A stretch of DNA of 35,304 bases from CAJQHT01 sp038123275 (GCA_038123275.1 JAYORG010000015.1:1-35304), one strand, 5' to 3'; positions 8,419-17,404 are shown, counted from the stretch's first letter. Notes: generated by a model not told the origin, from the letters alone. Made by a program: numbers and translations.

Positions 8419-11064
8419 ATGAGTAAAAATAATACAGTTAAAAAAAAGCTAGAATTAAATGGTAAAAAATTTAGCTATTTTTCTTTAAATGAAATATCTC
8501 AAAAGCTTAATAAGGATATTACCAAGGTACCATACAGTTTAAAAGTTCTTCTAGAAAATATTTTAAGATTTGACTCATCTAATTTAAGTGATGCTGGTGC
8601 AATTATTGACTCTGTCAAACATAAGAGTAAGAGGGTTGAAATTGCTTTTAGTCCGACTAGGGTTTTAATGCAAGATTTTACAGGGGTTCCAGCGATAGTT
8701 GATTTAGCAGCCATGAGAGATGCTATTTTAAAAAAAGGTGGTGACCCAAAGAACATTAATCCAAAAATTGCAGTTGATTTAGTTATTGATCATTCTGTTC
8801 AAGTTGATTTTTCTGGAAATCAAGAAGCTCTTGATAAAAATGTTGCTTTAGAGATGAAAAGAAATACCCAAAGATATGAATTTTTAAAATGGGGTCAGGA
8901 ATCTTTTGATAATTTTAGAGTAGTTCCACCAGGAACAGGAATTTGTCATCAGGTTAATCTTGAAAATTTAGCGCAAGTTGTGTGGAAAAGAGAAGAAAAT
9001 GGTGAAACAATAATTTATCCAGATACAGTTGTTGGTACTGATAGCCATACTACAATGATTAATGGTTTGGCAGTTCTTGGATGGGGAGTTGGTGGCATTG
9101 AAGCTGAAGCAGCAATGCTTGGTCAGCCAATCTCAATGTTAATACCTGAAGTTATTGGCTTTAAATTAAAAGGTAAGTTAAATGAGGGAGTTACTGCTAC
9201 GGATTTGGTATTAAATGTTACTAGTACCTTAAGAGATAAAGGAGTTGTTGGTAAATTTGTAGAATTTTTTGGTGATGGTTTAAATAATTTATCTTTAGCT
9301 AATCGTGCTACTATTTCTAATATGGCACCAGAATATGGTGCAACTTGTGGAATTTTTCCAATTGATAAAGAAACTATCAATTATTTAAAATTAAGTGGTA
9401 GAGATGAGGAGCAAATACAGTTAATAGAAAAATATGCTAAAGAGCAGGGTATTTTCAGGGATGAGAATAGTGTAGATCCAGAATTTAGTGAAGTAATTGA
9501 ATTGGATTTATCTAAAATTGAACCAACAATTGCAGGACCTAAAAGGCCACAAGATAAGATTTTCTTAAAAAATTCTAAAGAATCTTTTGCTTCTCTTGCA
9601 AGAGGTAGTAAGAAAGATTTATCTGATAATAGGGTGGTAATTCCTGCTATTAATAGTTCTATTGGTAATGGAGATGTTGTTATTGCTGCCATTACATCTT
9701 GTACTAATACTTCTAATCCAGAGGTATTAATAGCAGCTGCTTTGCTTGCTCGTAATGCTCATAAGAAGGGTTTAAAAGTTAAAAATTTTGTTAAAACTTC
9801 ATTTGCACCAGGTTCGAAAGTAGTTAGTGAATATTTACAAAATTCTGGTCTACAAGATTATCTAGATAAAATTGGCTTTAATATTGTTGGATATGGTTGC
9901 ACTAGCTGTATTGGTAATTCTGGACCATTACATAGTGACATTGAAAAAGTTATTAAAGATAAAGATTTATTAGTAACCTCGGTATTATCTGGAAATAGAA
10001 ATTTTGAAGGAAGAGTACATCCTCTTACTCAAGCAAATTACTTAGCATCACCACCTTTGGTTGTGGCTTATGCCTTAGCAGGAAGCATGAATATTGACTT
10101 AACAAAAGATGTCATTGGAACTGGAAATGATGGGCAAAAGGTTTATTTAAAAGATTTATGGCCTAAGGATAAAGAGATTAAGGAAGTAATTAATAATTTT
10201 GTTAGTAGAGAGGTATTTACTAAGAAATATAAGGACTTATTTAAAGGAGATGAGAGTTGGCAGAAAATTAATGTTAATAAGTCTGATACTTACAAATGGG
10301 ATAATGATAGTACTTACATTAGATTGCCAAATTTCTTTGATAATGTAGAAAATAATAAACTTAGTGATGTTAAAGATGCTAAAATATTAGCAGTATTTGG
10401 TGATTCAATCACCACTGATCATATTTCTCCAGCTGGTAATATTGCTGTTGATTCTCCGGCTGCTAAATATTTAGAAAGTCATAATGTTGCCAAGGCTGAT
10501 TTTAATTCATATGGATCTAGAAGAGGTAATCATGAGGTGATGGTTAGAGGCACTTTTGCAAATATTAGAATTAAAAATAAAATGGTTGATGGTAAGGAGG
10601 GTGGTTTTACCAGATTATCCGGACAAAAAGATGTAATAACTATTTTTGATGCTGCAAAAGAGTATAAAAAACAAAATAAGCCATTAGTAGTTTTTGCCGG
10701 TAAGGAGTATGGCACTGGTTCTTCTCGTGACTGGGCTGCAAAAGGAACTTACTTACTTGGAATAAAGGCGGTAATTGCTCAGAGTTTTGAAAGGATTCAT
10801 CGTTCTAATTTAATTGGAATGGGAGTGTTACCATTAGTGTTTAAAGAAGGTGAAAGTGCACAAAGTTTGTCTTTGATAGGTGATGAGGATATTGATATTG
10901 TTGGAATTAATGATGATGTATCTCCAAAGCAAAAAATAAAATGCATAATTAAAAATGGTGGAAAAAGTAAAGAAATTGAGCTTTTATCTAGGCTTGACAC
11001 AAGTGATGAAGTTGAATATTACAAGGCTGGTGGAATTTTGCAGTTTGTTTTACAAAATAGTTAG
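8419..11064 (+). CDS. acnA: Aconitate hydratase A
   Basis: Aconitase, 881 residues, the normal length for the AcnA/IRP1 group. It interconverts citrate and isocitrate in the TCA cycle in the cytoplasm. The three cysteine ligands of the 4Fe-4S cluster are visible as C428 in TSCTNTSNPE and C494/C497 in GYGCTSCIGNSG. Other hallmarks are DTVVGTDSHTTMINGLAVLG, the swivel-domain FGDSITTDHISPAGNI and GKEYGTGSSRDWAAKGT. The start ATG lies just behind the Tim44-like gene and has no strong Shine-Dalgarno. No RNA-binding regulatory role can be judged from sequence. Identification is secure. Confidence 0.97.
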   Translation: MSKNNTVKKKLELNGKKFSYFSLNEISQKLNKDITKVPYSLKVLLENILRFDSSNLSDAGAIIDSVKHKSKRVEIAFSPTRVLMQDFTGVPAIVDLAAMRDAILKKGGDPKNINPKIAVDLVIDHSVQVDFSGNQEALDKNVALEMKRNTQRYEFLKWGQESFDNFRVVPPGTGICHQVNLENLAQVVWKREENGETIIYPDTVVGTDSHTTMINGLAVLGWGVGGIEAEAAMLGQPISMLIPEVIGFKLKGKLNEGVTATDLVLNVTSTLRDKGVVGKFVEFFGDGLNNLSLANRATISNMAPEYGATCGIFPIDKETINYLKLSGRDEEQIQLIEKYAKEQGIFRDENSVDPEFSEVIELDLSKIEPTIAGPKRPQDKIFLKNSKESFASLARGSKKDLSDNRVVIPAINSSIGNGDVVIAAITSCTNTSNPEVLIAAALLARNAHKKGLKVKNFVKTSFAPGSKVVSEYLQNSGLQDYLDKIGFNIVGYGCTSCIGNSGPLHSDIEKVIKDKDLLVTSVLSGNRNFEGRVHPLTQANYLASPPLVVAYALAGSMNIDLTKDVIGTGNDGQKVYLKDLWPKDKEIKEVINNFVSREVFTKKYKDLFKGDESWQKINVNKSDTYKWDNDSTYIRLPNFFDNVENNKLSDVKDAKILAVFGDSITTDHISPAGNIAVDSPAAKYLESHNVAKADFNSYGSRRGNHEVMVRGTFANIRIKNKMVDGKEGGFTRLSGQKDVITIFDAAKEYKKQNKPLVVFAGKEYGTGSSRDWAAKGTYLLGIKAVIAQSFERIHRSNLIGMGVLPLVFKEGESAQSLSLIGDEDIDIVGINDDVSPKQKIKCIIKNGGKSKEIELLSRLDTSDEVEYYKAGGILQFVLQNS

Positions 11065-11097
11065 TTAGTTTTCTTGAAAAAATTCTAAATAAAGTTG

Positions 11098-11126
11098 TTG
11101 ATATATCTTCGAAAATTTGCTATAAT
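11098..11126 (+). promoter_or_regulatory. Sigma70 promoter of hpf
   Basis: TTGATA at 11098-11103 and a perfect TATAAT at 11121-11126 are 17 bases apart. The predicted start near 11133 gives a leader of about 39 bases before the hpf ATG. The sequence lies in the gap after acnA, so hpf is probably transcribed on its own. Confidence 0.75.
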
Positions 11127-11171
11127 GAAGAAGTAATCTTTAGTATAATTATTAATTAATAGGTAGAAATA

Positions 11172-11786
11172 ATGGATATAAGAGTTTTAGGTTCTAATAT
11201 GGAAGTTGGTGAATCTCTAATAAAACATGTAAGAGAGCGTTTAGAAGTTAGCGTAACAAAGTATTTTGAAAATGCAGTTAATGCTGATGTATTTTTTACT
11301 AAGAATAAAAATTCTTTCAAGGCTAATATTGTTGTTAATGAAGGTGTTAGTAATATTAGTATTAGAAGTAATGCTGAGTCGGGAGAAGTGTATAGCTGCT
11401 TTGAAAATGCTTTAGAAAAAGCTTCTAAACAACTTAGAAGATACAAAAGTAAAATAAAAACTTATCGCAGAAGCCAGGGTGGTTTTAAAAGTGTTGATAT
11501 TAGAGATCAAATTTTAGAAGTGCCAAAATATGTAATTCCAGCAGTTTCTCATGATTCTTTTGAAGAGGAAGCACAGGTGATTAATGAAAATGGTGCTTTA
11601 AAAATTATTGAAGAAAAAACTGCTAAAGTAGAAGAATTAACAGTTGATGAAGCAATTATGAAAATGGATTTATGGGACTTGCCAGCCTTGGTCTTCATTA
11701 ATAAAGAAAATAGCAGAGTTAATGTTGTTTACAATCGCAAAGACGGTAATGTTTCTTGGGTTGACCCAATAGTAGCTACTAAATAG
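11172..11786 (+). CDS. hpf: Ribosome hibernation promoting factor, long form
   Basis: A protein of 204 residues. The N-terminal part (about 1-105) is the S30AE/RaiA fold that binds the 30S decoding region: MDIRVLGSNMEVGESLIKHVRERL, and a basic ALEKASKQLRRYKSKIK helix. A linker of about 30-40 residues leads to the C-terminal dimerisation domain with DEAIMKMDLWDLPALVFIN and VNVVYNRKDGNVSWVDP, which marks the long form that drives 100S ribosome dimers. Its own near-consensus promoter lies upstream and a strong intrinsic terminator downstream, so it is a single-gene unit. The start has AGGTAG a few bases upstream. Confidence 0.93.
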   Translation: MDIRVLGSNMEVGESLIKHVRERLEVSVTKYFENAVNADVFFTKNKNSFKANIVVNEGVSNISIRSNAESGEVYSCFENALEKASKQLRRYKSKIKTYRRSQGGFKSVDIRDQILEVPKYVIPAVSHDSFEEEAQVINENGALKIIEEKTAKVEELTVDEAIMKMDLWDLPALVFINKENSRVNVVYNRKDGNVSWVDPIVATK

Positions 11787-11810
11787 TTTTAATGTTTTTA
11801 AGTTTCTTAG

Positions 11811-11844
11811 CTCTTGTAGATTATTAAATTTACAAGGGTTTTTT
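11811..11844 (+). terminator. Intrinsic terminator after hpf
   Basis: A 12-bp stem (11811-11822 with 11827-11838, including a G-T wobble or two) closes a 4-base loop ATTA and is followed directly by a T tract at 11839-11844. It lies 24 bases after the hpf stop. Confidence 0.85.
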
Positions 11845-11860
11845 ATGTTTAATGTTTAGG

Positions 11861-12105
11861 AAAATAATTGTGCTCACTGAGCACAATTATTTTTTAAAGT
11901 AAGAACTCAGGGATAAATCATAGATTTATGCCCGCAAAAACTAAAAACAATTAATAATTGTTTTCTTAACGTTTTTGCCTCAGTGAGCACAATTATTTTT
12001 TAAAGTAAGAACTCAGGGATAAATCATAGATTTATGCCCGCAAAAACTAAAAACAATTAATAATTGTTTTCTTAACGTTTTTGCCTCAGTGAGCACAATT
12101 ATTTT
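11861..12105. repeat. Palindromic element with 21-bp inverted ends and a duplicated 106-bp unit
   Basis: Between the convergent hpf and ratA-like genes. The ends 11861-11881 and 12085-12105 are perfect 21-bp inverted repeats. Inside, a unit of exactly 106 bases occurs twice (11881-11986 and 11987-12092) without any difference I can see, followed by a 19-base partial third copy to 12111. Each unit can fold: a large hairpin closed by GCAAAAAC/GTTTTTGC with inner AAAACAATT/AATTGTTTT, and a smaller one around TAAATC/GATTTA. The left end also forms a 15-bp hairpin with the start of the first unit (11861-11875 with 11879-11893). It resembles a non-coding palindromic or MITE-type repeat that was tandemly duplicated. 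Confidence 0.85.
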
Positions 12106-12121
12106 TTAAAGAAATTATTTA

Positions 12122-12574
12122 TTATTTGTAAAGTTCCAAAGCTCTTTCTTCAAAGGCTTGAATCATTTTGTTGGTAGCTTTCTCAAAGAAAGGTCCGATC
12201 ATTTTATTTAAGATTTTGGAACTGAATTCAAAATCTATGAAAAAATCAACATTAGTGCTATTTTTATTTTCCTTTACTTCTTTAATATGCCAGAGATTAA
12301 TTAAGTTTCTAAATGGACCATCAATAGCAATTGCTTTTATTTCAAAGCTATTTTTAGAAGTTTGAGTTAATGTTACATGAGAAGAATATTTTTGGAATAT
12401 TCCCTTAAATTTAATAGCTAGGTCAGCTTCTAAATTATTTTTATCGATATTTTTAGTAATTTTGGCACCAATGCACCAAGGTAAAAATTTAGGATAATTT
12501 TCAATATCCATTACCAAGTCCAATATTTGCTTTGGAGTGTAATTTAAAGTTTTTACTTCTTTGTGTGATGGCAT
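12122..12574 (-). CDS. RatA/Coq10-like START-domain protein
   Basis: A protein of 150 residues of the polyketide cyclase/Coq10 START-like family. Hallmarks are an N-terminal TPKQILDLVMDIENYPKFLPWC, a central FKGIFQKYSSHVTL, and a C-terminal long helix ending FFEKATNKMIQAFEERALELY. Alphaproteobacterial and mitochondrial relatives are linked to ubiquinone binding and respiratory function; the E. coli relative RatA has been described as a translation inhibitor. With a bc1 complex encoded in this window, the Coq10-like role is the more attractive inference. It follows the pterin dehydratase gene by 5 bases and is the last gene of the minus-strand group. Confidence 0.82.
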   Translation of the reverse strand: MPSHKEVKTLNYTPKQILDLVMDIENYPKFLPWCIGAKITKNIDKNNLEADLAIKFKGIFQKYSSHVTLTQTSKNSFEIKAIAIDGPFRNLINLWHIKEVKENKNSTNVDFFIDFEFSSKILNKMIGPFFEKATNKMIQAFEERALELYK

Positions 12575-12579
12575 TTTAA

Positions 12580-12906
12580 CTAAGTAGTTAATTGATCAAT
12601 TTTAGCAGCTAAAATAAAATCATTTTCGCAAATCCCGTTTATTTTATGAGTTTGAATTGATATTTTTAAATAACCCCAAGTGAATTCAATATTGGGATGA
12701 TGGTTTTCATCTTCAGCTATTGCTCCAATCTTATTAACAAATTCTAAGGTATTAGCAAAATTCTTAAATTTAAATTCTTTAACAAGAAAATTCTTTTTTA
12801 ATTGCCAGTCATCTATTTTTGTTAGATATTCTTTAATTTTTACATCACCAAATTTTACAATATCACCGTGACAAGGTAAACATTTTTTCTTATGTAAGTT
12901 GGTCAT
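12580..12906 (-). CDS. 4a-hydroxytetrahydrobiopterin dehydratase (pterin carbinolamine dehydratase)
   Basis: A protein of 108 residues. The family motif is visible as EDENHHPNIEFTWGYLKI followed by QTHKINGICENDFILAAKID. This enzyme dehydrates pterin-4a-carbinolamine formed by aromatic amino acid hydroxylases, and in bacteria it also occurs where no hydroxylase is present. No phenylalanine hydroxylase is seen in the window. The N-terminus has a CLPCHGD stretch; such a CxxC-containing start is seen in several family members. It lies 2 bases after ffh and 5 bases before the RatA-like gene, in a tight minus-strand operon. Confidence 0.88.
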   Translation of the reverse strand: MTNLHKKKCLPCHGDIVKFGDVKIKEYLTKIDDWQLKKNFLVKEFKFKNFANTLEFVNKIGAIAEDENHHPNIEFTWGYLKISIQTHKINGICENDFILAAKIDQLTT

Positions 12907-12908
12907 GA

Positions 12909-14282
12909 TTATTTCAATAAATTTGATAAATCTGGATTAGCATTGTTTCCTCCTACCATGTCCATCAATTCGTCTTTGCCCATTCTGCCAACTTTTTTAA
13001 CCATTTTTTGCATTTGTTTGTATTTTTTAAGCAAACGATTAACTTCTTGAATTGTACTTCCGGCACCAAGTGCTATTCTTCTTTTTCTAGAAGAGTTTAA
13101 TATTTCTGGTTTGGATCTTTCTTTTAATGTCATAGATAGAATTAAGGCTTCTTGTCTGACAAGTTCTTTTTCATTAAAATTGCTATTTTCCATGGCTTGA
13201 GAAATTTTGCTGGCACCAGGAAGCAATTTAAGAACAGAAGACATGCCACCCATTCTTTTCATATTTTTTAATTGAGAAGCTAGGTCATTAAGGTCAAATT
13301 TGCCTTTCTTAAGTTTTTTTTCAGTCTTTTTTAATTCTTCTTCATCAAAATTTTCTTGGGCTTTTTCAACCAAAGAAACTACATCTCCCATTCCTAATAT
13401 TCTGGAGGCTATTCTTTTGGGGTCAAAAATTTCTATGTCCGTTATTTTTTCTCCGGCTCCTAAAAATTTAATTGGGCAATTAGTAGAAAACTTCATGGTG
13501 ATGGCCGCACCGCCTCGTGAGTCTCCATCAATACGAGTTAAAATAATACCTTCTATTCCAACTTTATCTTTAAAATTATTGGCAACATTAATAGCATCTT
13601 GACCAATTAAGGCATCAACCACCAAAAGTGTCTCATCTGGTTTAGTAATTTTTTTAACTTCTTGTAGTTCTTTCATTAATTCATCATCAATGCTATTTCT
13701 ACCAGCACTATCTAACATTAAGATGTCATAATTTAATTCTTTAGCTTGCTTTACAGCTCTTTTAGCGATGTCCGCTGGTTTTTGATTTTCTATTATTTCT
13801 AGGCTATCAACTTTTGCTTGGGTTGCTAAAATTTCTAATTGTTTTTGTGCAGCTGGTCTTCTATTGTCAAGTGAAGCTAAGAGAACTTTCTTTTTCTTTT
13901 TCTTATTTAAAAAATGATAAGCTAACTTGCCACAACTACTAGTTTTACCGGCACCTTGTAAACCAACCATTAACAAAGTAACAGGTGCTTTAACCTTTAA
14001 ATTAATTTCTTGAGTATCACTTCCAAGTAGTTCAACTAATTGATCATTAACAATTTTAATAATCATTTGAGTAGGGTTAACATCTTTAATTACTTGTTTA
14101 CCTAAAGCTTCTTCTTTAACTTTTTTAATAAATTCCTTAGATACTTCTAAAGATACATCAGCTTCTAAAAGAGCAATACGTACTTCTCTCATGGCTGTAT
14201 CAATATGTCCTTCATTAAGGAGCTTTTTTCCAGCAAGAGAGTCAAAAACTTTGGTTAGGCTATTGGTAATATTATCAAACAT
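12909..14282 (-). CDS. ffh: Signal recognition particle GTPase Ffh
   Basis: The SRP54 homologue, 457 residues, which targets nascent membrane proteins to FtsY and SecYEG together with 4.5S RNA. It has an N domain (about 1-90), a G domain with P-loop GLQGAGKTSS (107-116), a DSAGR switch motif where most Ffh proteins have DTAGR, and TRIDGDSRGGAA. The methionine-rich M domain contains LKNMKRMGGMSSVLKLLPG and SRKRRIALGAGSTIQEVNRLLKKYKQ, the RNA-binding part. The start codon overlaps the end of ybgC by 8 bases, so the two genes are translationally coupled. No 4.5S RNA gene was found in the window. Confidence 0.97.
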   Translation of the reverse strand: MFDNITNSLTKVFDSLAGKKLLNEGHIDTAMREVRIALLEADVSLEVSKEFIKKVKEEALGKQVIKDVNPTQMIIKIVNDQLVELLGSDTQEINLKVKAPVTLLMVGLQGAGKTSSCGKLAYHFLNKKKKKKVLLASLDNRRPAAQKQLEILATQAKVDSLEIIENQKPADIAKRAVKQAKELNYDILMLDSAGRNSIDDELMKELQEVKKITKPDETLLVVDALIGQDAINVANNFKDKVGIEGIILTRIDGDSRGGAAITMKFSTNCPIKFLGAGEKITDIEIFDPKRIASRILGMGDVVSLVEKAQENFDEEELKKTEKKLKKGKFDLNDLASQLKNMKRMGGMSSVLKLLPGASKISQAMENSNFNEKELVRQEALILSMTLKERSKPEILNSSRKRRIALGAGSTIQEVNRLLKKYKQMQKMVKKVGRMGKDELMDMVGGNNANPDLSNLLK

Positions 14283-14685
14283 TTAATTTTTCCTTTATTT
14301 CATTTGGTATTCTTGGTGGTTTCTTAGTATTTGCATCAACGCAAGCAATTTTAACATCTAAAACATTTAATAATGTATCTTCTAAAAACATTTCTTGATG
14401 CCATGTTGTTTGTACTGATCCTGTTTTCTTAATAGTAGTTTTTATTGTTACTAAATCTTCTAATTGAGCACCTCTTTTATAAGAAATATTACAATTCACA
14501 ATTACAAAAATTAAGTTATGTTTATTAATTAAATCAGTTTGCGATATATTTTTTTCTCTTAAGAGATCAGTTCTGGCTCTTTCAAAAAATTTAAGATAAT
14601 TAGCATAATACACCACTCCTCCAGCATCGGTATCTTCATAATAAATTCGATATTGCGATATGTGATTAGTTATTTTAGAAGTCAT
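14275..14685 (-). CDS. ybgC: YbgC-type acyl-CoA thioesterase (hot-dog fold)
   Basis: A protein of 136 residues, typical for the family. The catalytic loop with its conserved Asp is clear near the N-terminus: YYEDTDAGGVVYYANYLKFFERARTDLL. YbgC hydrolyses short acyl-CoA or acyl-ACP thioesters and is usually encoded next to tolQRAB-pal in proteobacteria. Here it is coupled to ffh instead and no tol-pal genes are visible. It is 13 bases downstream of queD, so queD, ybgC, ffh, the pterin dehydratase and the RatA-like gene look like one minus-strand transcription unit. Confidence 0.92.
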   Translation of the reverse strand: MTSKITNHISQYRIYYEDTDAGGVVYYANYLKFFERARTDLLREKNISQTDLINKHNLIFVIVNCNISYKRGAQLEDLVTIKTTIKKTGSVQTTWHQEMFLEDTLLNVLDVKIACVDANTKKPPRIPNEIKEKLNV

Positions 14686-14698
14686 AAATTATGATTTT

Positions 14699-15133
14699 TC
14701 ATGATATTTGTGCGGAACAATTTGGAGTTTCAAATATTTTTATTGCAACTATTTTTGAATTAAATTTAGAGAATAATTTTGGTGCAATATCGTTAAATAA
14801 ATGTTTAGCAATATTTTCTGCAGTTGGGTTTTCGTCTAAATAATAGATTTTTTGACCAGTAGTTTTGCTAATCAAGTCACCTAAATTTTTATCTTTAATG
14901 CTTAATATTGTATTGTGATCTAGGTTTTTATCTACCCAATTGACAAAAATATCTTTAATATCTCCAAAATCAATAATTCTACCTAATTTATCCAAATTTT
15001 TAGATCCAAAAGTTAATTCAATAGCATAGCGATGGCCATGAAGCATTTTACACTTGCTTTCATGGTCTATTATCCGATGTGCGGCATCAAATTCTATTCT
15101 TCTGGTGCATGTAATTATTTTTAAAGGTGACAT
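14699..15133 (-). CDS. queD: 6-carboxytetrahydropterin synthase QueD
   Basis: A protein of 144 residues of the 6-pyruvoyl tetrahydropterin synthase family. Zinc-binding histidines are H19 (FDAAHR) and H32/H34 (LHGHRY), with C28 in the CxxxHGH arrangement typical of QueD. Further motifs are GRIIDFGDIK, LDHNTIL and PTAENIAKHLF. It makes 6-carboxytetrahydropterin in the queuosine/7-deazaguanine pathway. No queC, queE or queF is in the window. It is the first gene of the minus-strand group and diverges from hisI. Confidence 0.93.
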   Translation of the reverse strand: MSPLKIITCTRRIEFDAAHRIIDHESKCKMLHGHRYAIELTFGSKNLDKLGRIIDFGDIKDIFVNWVDKNLDHNTILSIKDKNLGDLISKTTGQKIYYLDENPTAENIAKHLFNDIAPKLFSKFNSKIVAIKIFETPNCSAQIS

Positions 15134-15188
15134 TTCAAAAAATTTGTATTTAAATTAAGATCCGGATAATAATGAGTATTTTTTGTAA

Positions 15189-15596
15189 ATGAAAGTAGAA
15201 AATATTTTTGACATAATTAAATTTGATGCTAAAGGTTTAGTTCCAGTGACGGTTCAAGATATTACTAGTAAAGAGGTACTAATGATGGCTTTTATGAATC
15301 AGGAGGCTCTAAAAATGACTTTAAAGACACGTTTAGCGCACTATTATTCTAGATCTAGACAAAAATTATGGCAAAAAGGTGAAGTTTCTGGCCAAATTCA
15401 ACAAGTAAAGGAAGTTTTAATTGATTGCGATGGCGATGCTTTGGTAATAAAAATACAACAAGAAGGCAAGCCTATACCAGTTTCGTGCCATACTGGTAGA
15501 AAAAGTTGTTTTTTTAGAAATGTTAATGAAGATGGAAATTTAGATATTAACCAGGAAATATTAGTAACCAAAGAGGAGTTGTATGGTAAAAAGTAA
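15189..15596 (+). CDS. hisI: Phosphoribosyl-AMP cyclohydrolase
   Basis: A protein of 135 residues, the length of a standalone HisI without the HisE pyrophosphohydrolase domain. Family motifs are MAFMNQEALKMTLKT, AHYYSRSRQKLWQKGEVSGQ, the Mg-binding DCDGDAL (79-85) and the zinc cysteines C100 and C107 in VSCHTGRKSCFFR. It catalyses the third step of histidine biosynthesis, opening the adenine ring of phosphoribosyl-AMP. No other his gene is near, so whether a complete pathway exists cannot be told. The modA-like gene overlaps its end by 14 bases. Confidence 0.95.
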   Translation: MKVENIFDIIKFDAKGLVPVTVQDITSKEVLMMAFMNQEALKMTLKTRLAHYYSRSRQKLWQKGEVSGQIQQVKEVLIDCDGDALVIKIQQEGKPIPVSCHTGRKSCFFRNVNEDGNLDINQEILVTKEELYGKK

Positions 15597-16365
15597 TATT
15601 TTAAAAAGTCTATCCATCTTAATTTTGAGTTTATTTCTTAATAAAACTGCTATTGGAGCTAATTCTGAGAGTTTGACTATTTTTTCTGAGTCAAATATGA
15701 CTTACGCCATCACTAAAATTGCTCGTAATTATTCTAAAAAAGCTAATGTGGCTATTTCAGTTAATTTTAATTCTTCATTTGAATTAATTGATAATATTGA
15801 TCTTGGTGAGCCAGCAGACATATTTATTTCTTCACATTTGGATTGGGTTAAAAATTTAAGTCAAAAAGGTTTAGTAGATCGTTACAGCTCAGCTGATTTT
15901 GCTGAAGATAAGTTGGTTTTAATTACTTCTAAAAATAATGAGAGAATCAACTTTAATGAAGTTAGTAAAATTGGTGATCTCAATAAGATTTTGCAATTTA
16001 TTAATGAAAAGAAGGCACCATTAATTGTTGGTTCTGATTACAGTTCTCTTGGTAGATACACTAAAAAAATACTTGCAGAAAGTAATGTTGATAATTTTCA
16101 AATATTTCAAAAATTAAATGAAGATAAAAAGTCGATAATTGATTTTATTAATGAGCATAATCATTATTGTGCTATTGTAATAGCAAGTGAAATTGCTAAT
16201 AATAAGGAAATAGTTATTTTAAGTCAGGTACCATTTGTTAATATCGATTATCATGCTTTGGTAATAGCTGGAGATAATATGGATAATGCCAGAAAATTTA
16301 TTGAATATTTAAAAAGTAAGGAAGCTAAAGAGGTTTTGGTAAGAAATGGGTTTATTGCTGACTAA
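15583..16365 (+). CDS. ModA-like periplasmic substrate-binding protein
   Basis: A protein of 260 residues. An N-terminal signal peptide (KSLSILILSLFLNKTAIGA) is followed by a family-type mature start (ESLTIFSESNMTYAITKIA) and PADIFISSHLDWVKNLSQKGLV, the pattern of molybdate-binding proteins of ABC importers. The usual ModA opening AAASL is replaced by SESNM, so ligand preference is uncertain. No permease (modB) or ATPase (modC) is nearby. It overlaps hisI by 14 bases, indicating cotranscription. It could bind another oxyanion or a different small solute. Confidence 0.78.
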   Translation: MVKSNILKSLSILILSLFLNKTAIGANSESLTIFSESNMTYAITKIARNYSKKANVAISVNFNSSFELIDNIDLGEPADIFISSHLDWVKNLSQKGLVDRYSSADFAEDKLVLITSKNNERINFNEVSKIGDLNKILQFINEKKAPLIVGSDYSSLGRYTKKILAESNVDNFQIFQKLNEDKKSIIDFINEHNHYCAIVIASEIANNKEIVILSQVPFVNIDYHALVIAGDNMDNARKFIEYLKSKEAKEVLVRNGFIAD

Positions 16366-16404
16366 GAATCTAACAATTTAAAAGATAAGGGACAGGTTCT
16401 AAGA

Positions 16405-17349
16405 TTAAAGAGTAATATTATTCAACCAAAGCATAATAGCTTTTTGTGCATGAAGGCGGTTATGAGCCTCATTAAATATTACTGATTGGTCAGAATCTAT
16501 TACTTTTGTACTTACCTCAATATCACGATATGCTGGCAAGCAATGAGTAAAGATAGCATTATCATTAGCTAATTTGATTAAATCTTCATTTACTTGATAT
16601 GGTGCTAATATTTCTTCTTTTTCTTTATGTTTTAATTTATCATTTTCACTTACATCTCCCATAGAAAACCAAGTATCAGTAATTAGTACATCACTATTTT
16701 TTGCAGCTAATTTTGGATCATGATAAAGGTTAATTTTAGCACCTTGATTTTGGGCTTTTTTAATTTCTTCATTGCAAAAATCAAAACTTTCAGGGATGGC
16801 AATATTAAGTTCATATTCAAATTTATTGGCTGCGTGTATGTATGAGTTTAAAACATTATTAGTATCGCCAAACCAAGATAGTTTTTTATTTTTAATATCA
16901 CCTAATTTTTCCTCTATTGTTAAAATGCTGGCCATAATTTGACAAGGGTGGCTGTGATCAGTTAAAGCATTAATTACCGGAACATTTGAATGTTGCGCTA
17001 ATTTTGTTAGCAATTCATGACTTGAACAACGTATCATAATCATGTCTACAAATCCAGAAAGAACTTTAGCAGTATCTGATATGGATTCACCTTTACCTAA
17101 TTGAGTAGAATTTTTATCCATTACAATAGCATTTCCGCCAAGTTGGTTAATGCCCGCTTCAAAAGAAACTCGGGTGCGAGTGGAGTTCTTATCAAAAATC
17201 ATTGCTAGATTTTGAAATTGAAGTAATTTGGCTGTATCTTCTATTTTAAGAGATTTTAGTTTTTTTGCTGTAGAAATTATTGATTTTAGTTCATTAGATT
17301 CTAATATGTCTAAATCAATAAAATGTTTCTTAGAAGTTTTATCTATCAT
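16405..17349 (-). CDS. argF: Ornithine carbamoyltransferase
   Basis: A protein of 314 residues, normal for the family, which makes citrulline from ornithine and carbamoyl phosphate. Carbamoyl-phosphate site STRTR is at 56-60, then HPCQ at 134-137, the ornithine-loop region DTWFSMG at 225-231 and HCLPA at 269-273. The HCLP form distinguishes it from aspartate carbamoyltransferase. It is convergent with the modA-like gene and divergent from murG. No argG or argH is in the window; citrulline formation could serve arginine synthesis or run in the catabolic direction. Confidence 0.95.
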   Translation of the reverse strand: MIDKTSKKHFIDLDILESNELKSIISTAKKLKSLKIEDTAKLLQFQNLAMIFDKNSTRTRVSFEAGINQLGGNAIVMDKNSTQLGKGESISDTAKVLSGFVDMIMIRCSSHELLTKLAQHSNVPVINALTDHSHPCQIMASILTIEEKLGDIKNKKLSWFGDTNNVLNSYIHAANKFEYELNIAIPESFDFCNEEIKKAQNQGAKINLYHDPKLAAKNSDVLITDTWFSMGDVSENDKLKHKEKEEILAPYQVNEDLIKLANDNAIFTHCLPAYRDIEVSTKVIDSDQSVIFNEAHNRLHAQKAIMLWLNNITL

Positions 17350-17375
17350 GTCTTAGATTTTTAATTAAAGCAAAT

Positions 17376-17404
17376 AACTTACTTAATATTCTTTAACTTG
17401 TCAA
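17376..17404 (-). promoter_or_regulatory. Possible argF promoter
   Basis: On the minus strand a perfect -35 TTGACA (17399-17404) is 17 bases from a weak -10 TAAGTT (17376-17381). The -35 ends immediately before the murG start codon, so the divergent murG and argF would share a very compact control region. Confidence 0.35.

Noticed and set aside
11881..12092. Tandem 106-bp repeat as a CRISPR array
   Set aside because: There are only two adjacent identical units and no spacers; the internal palindromes and inverted ends fit a mobile or palindromic repeat.
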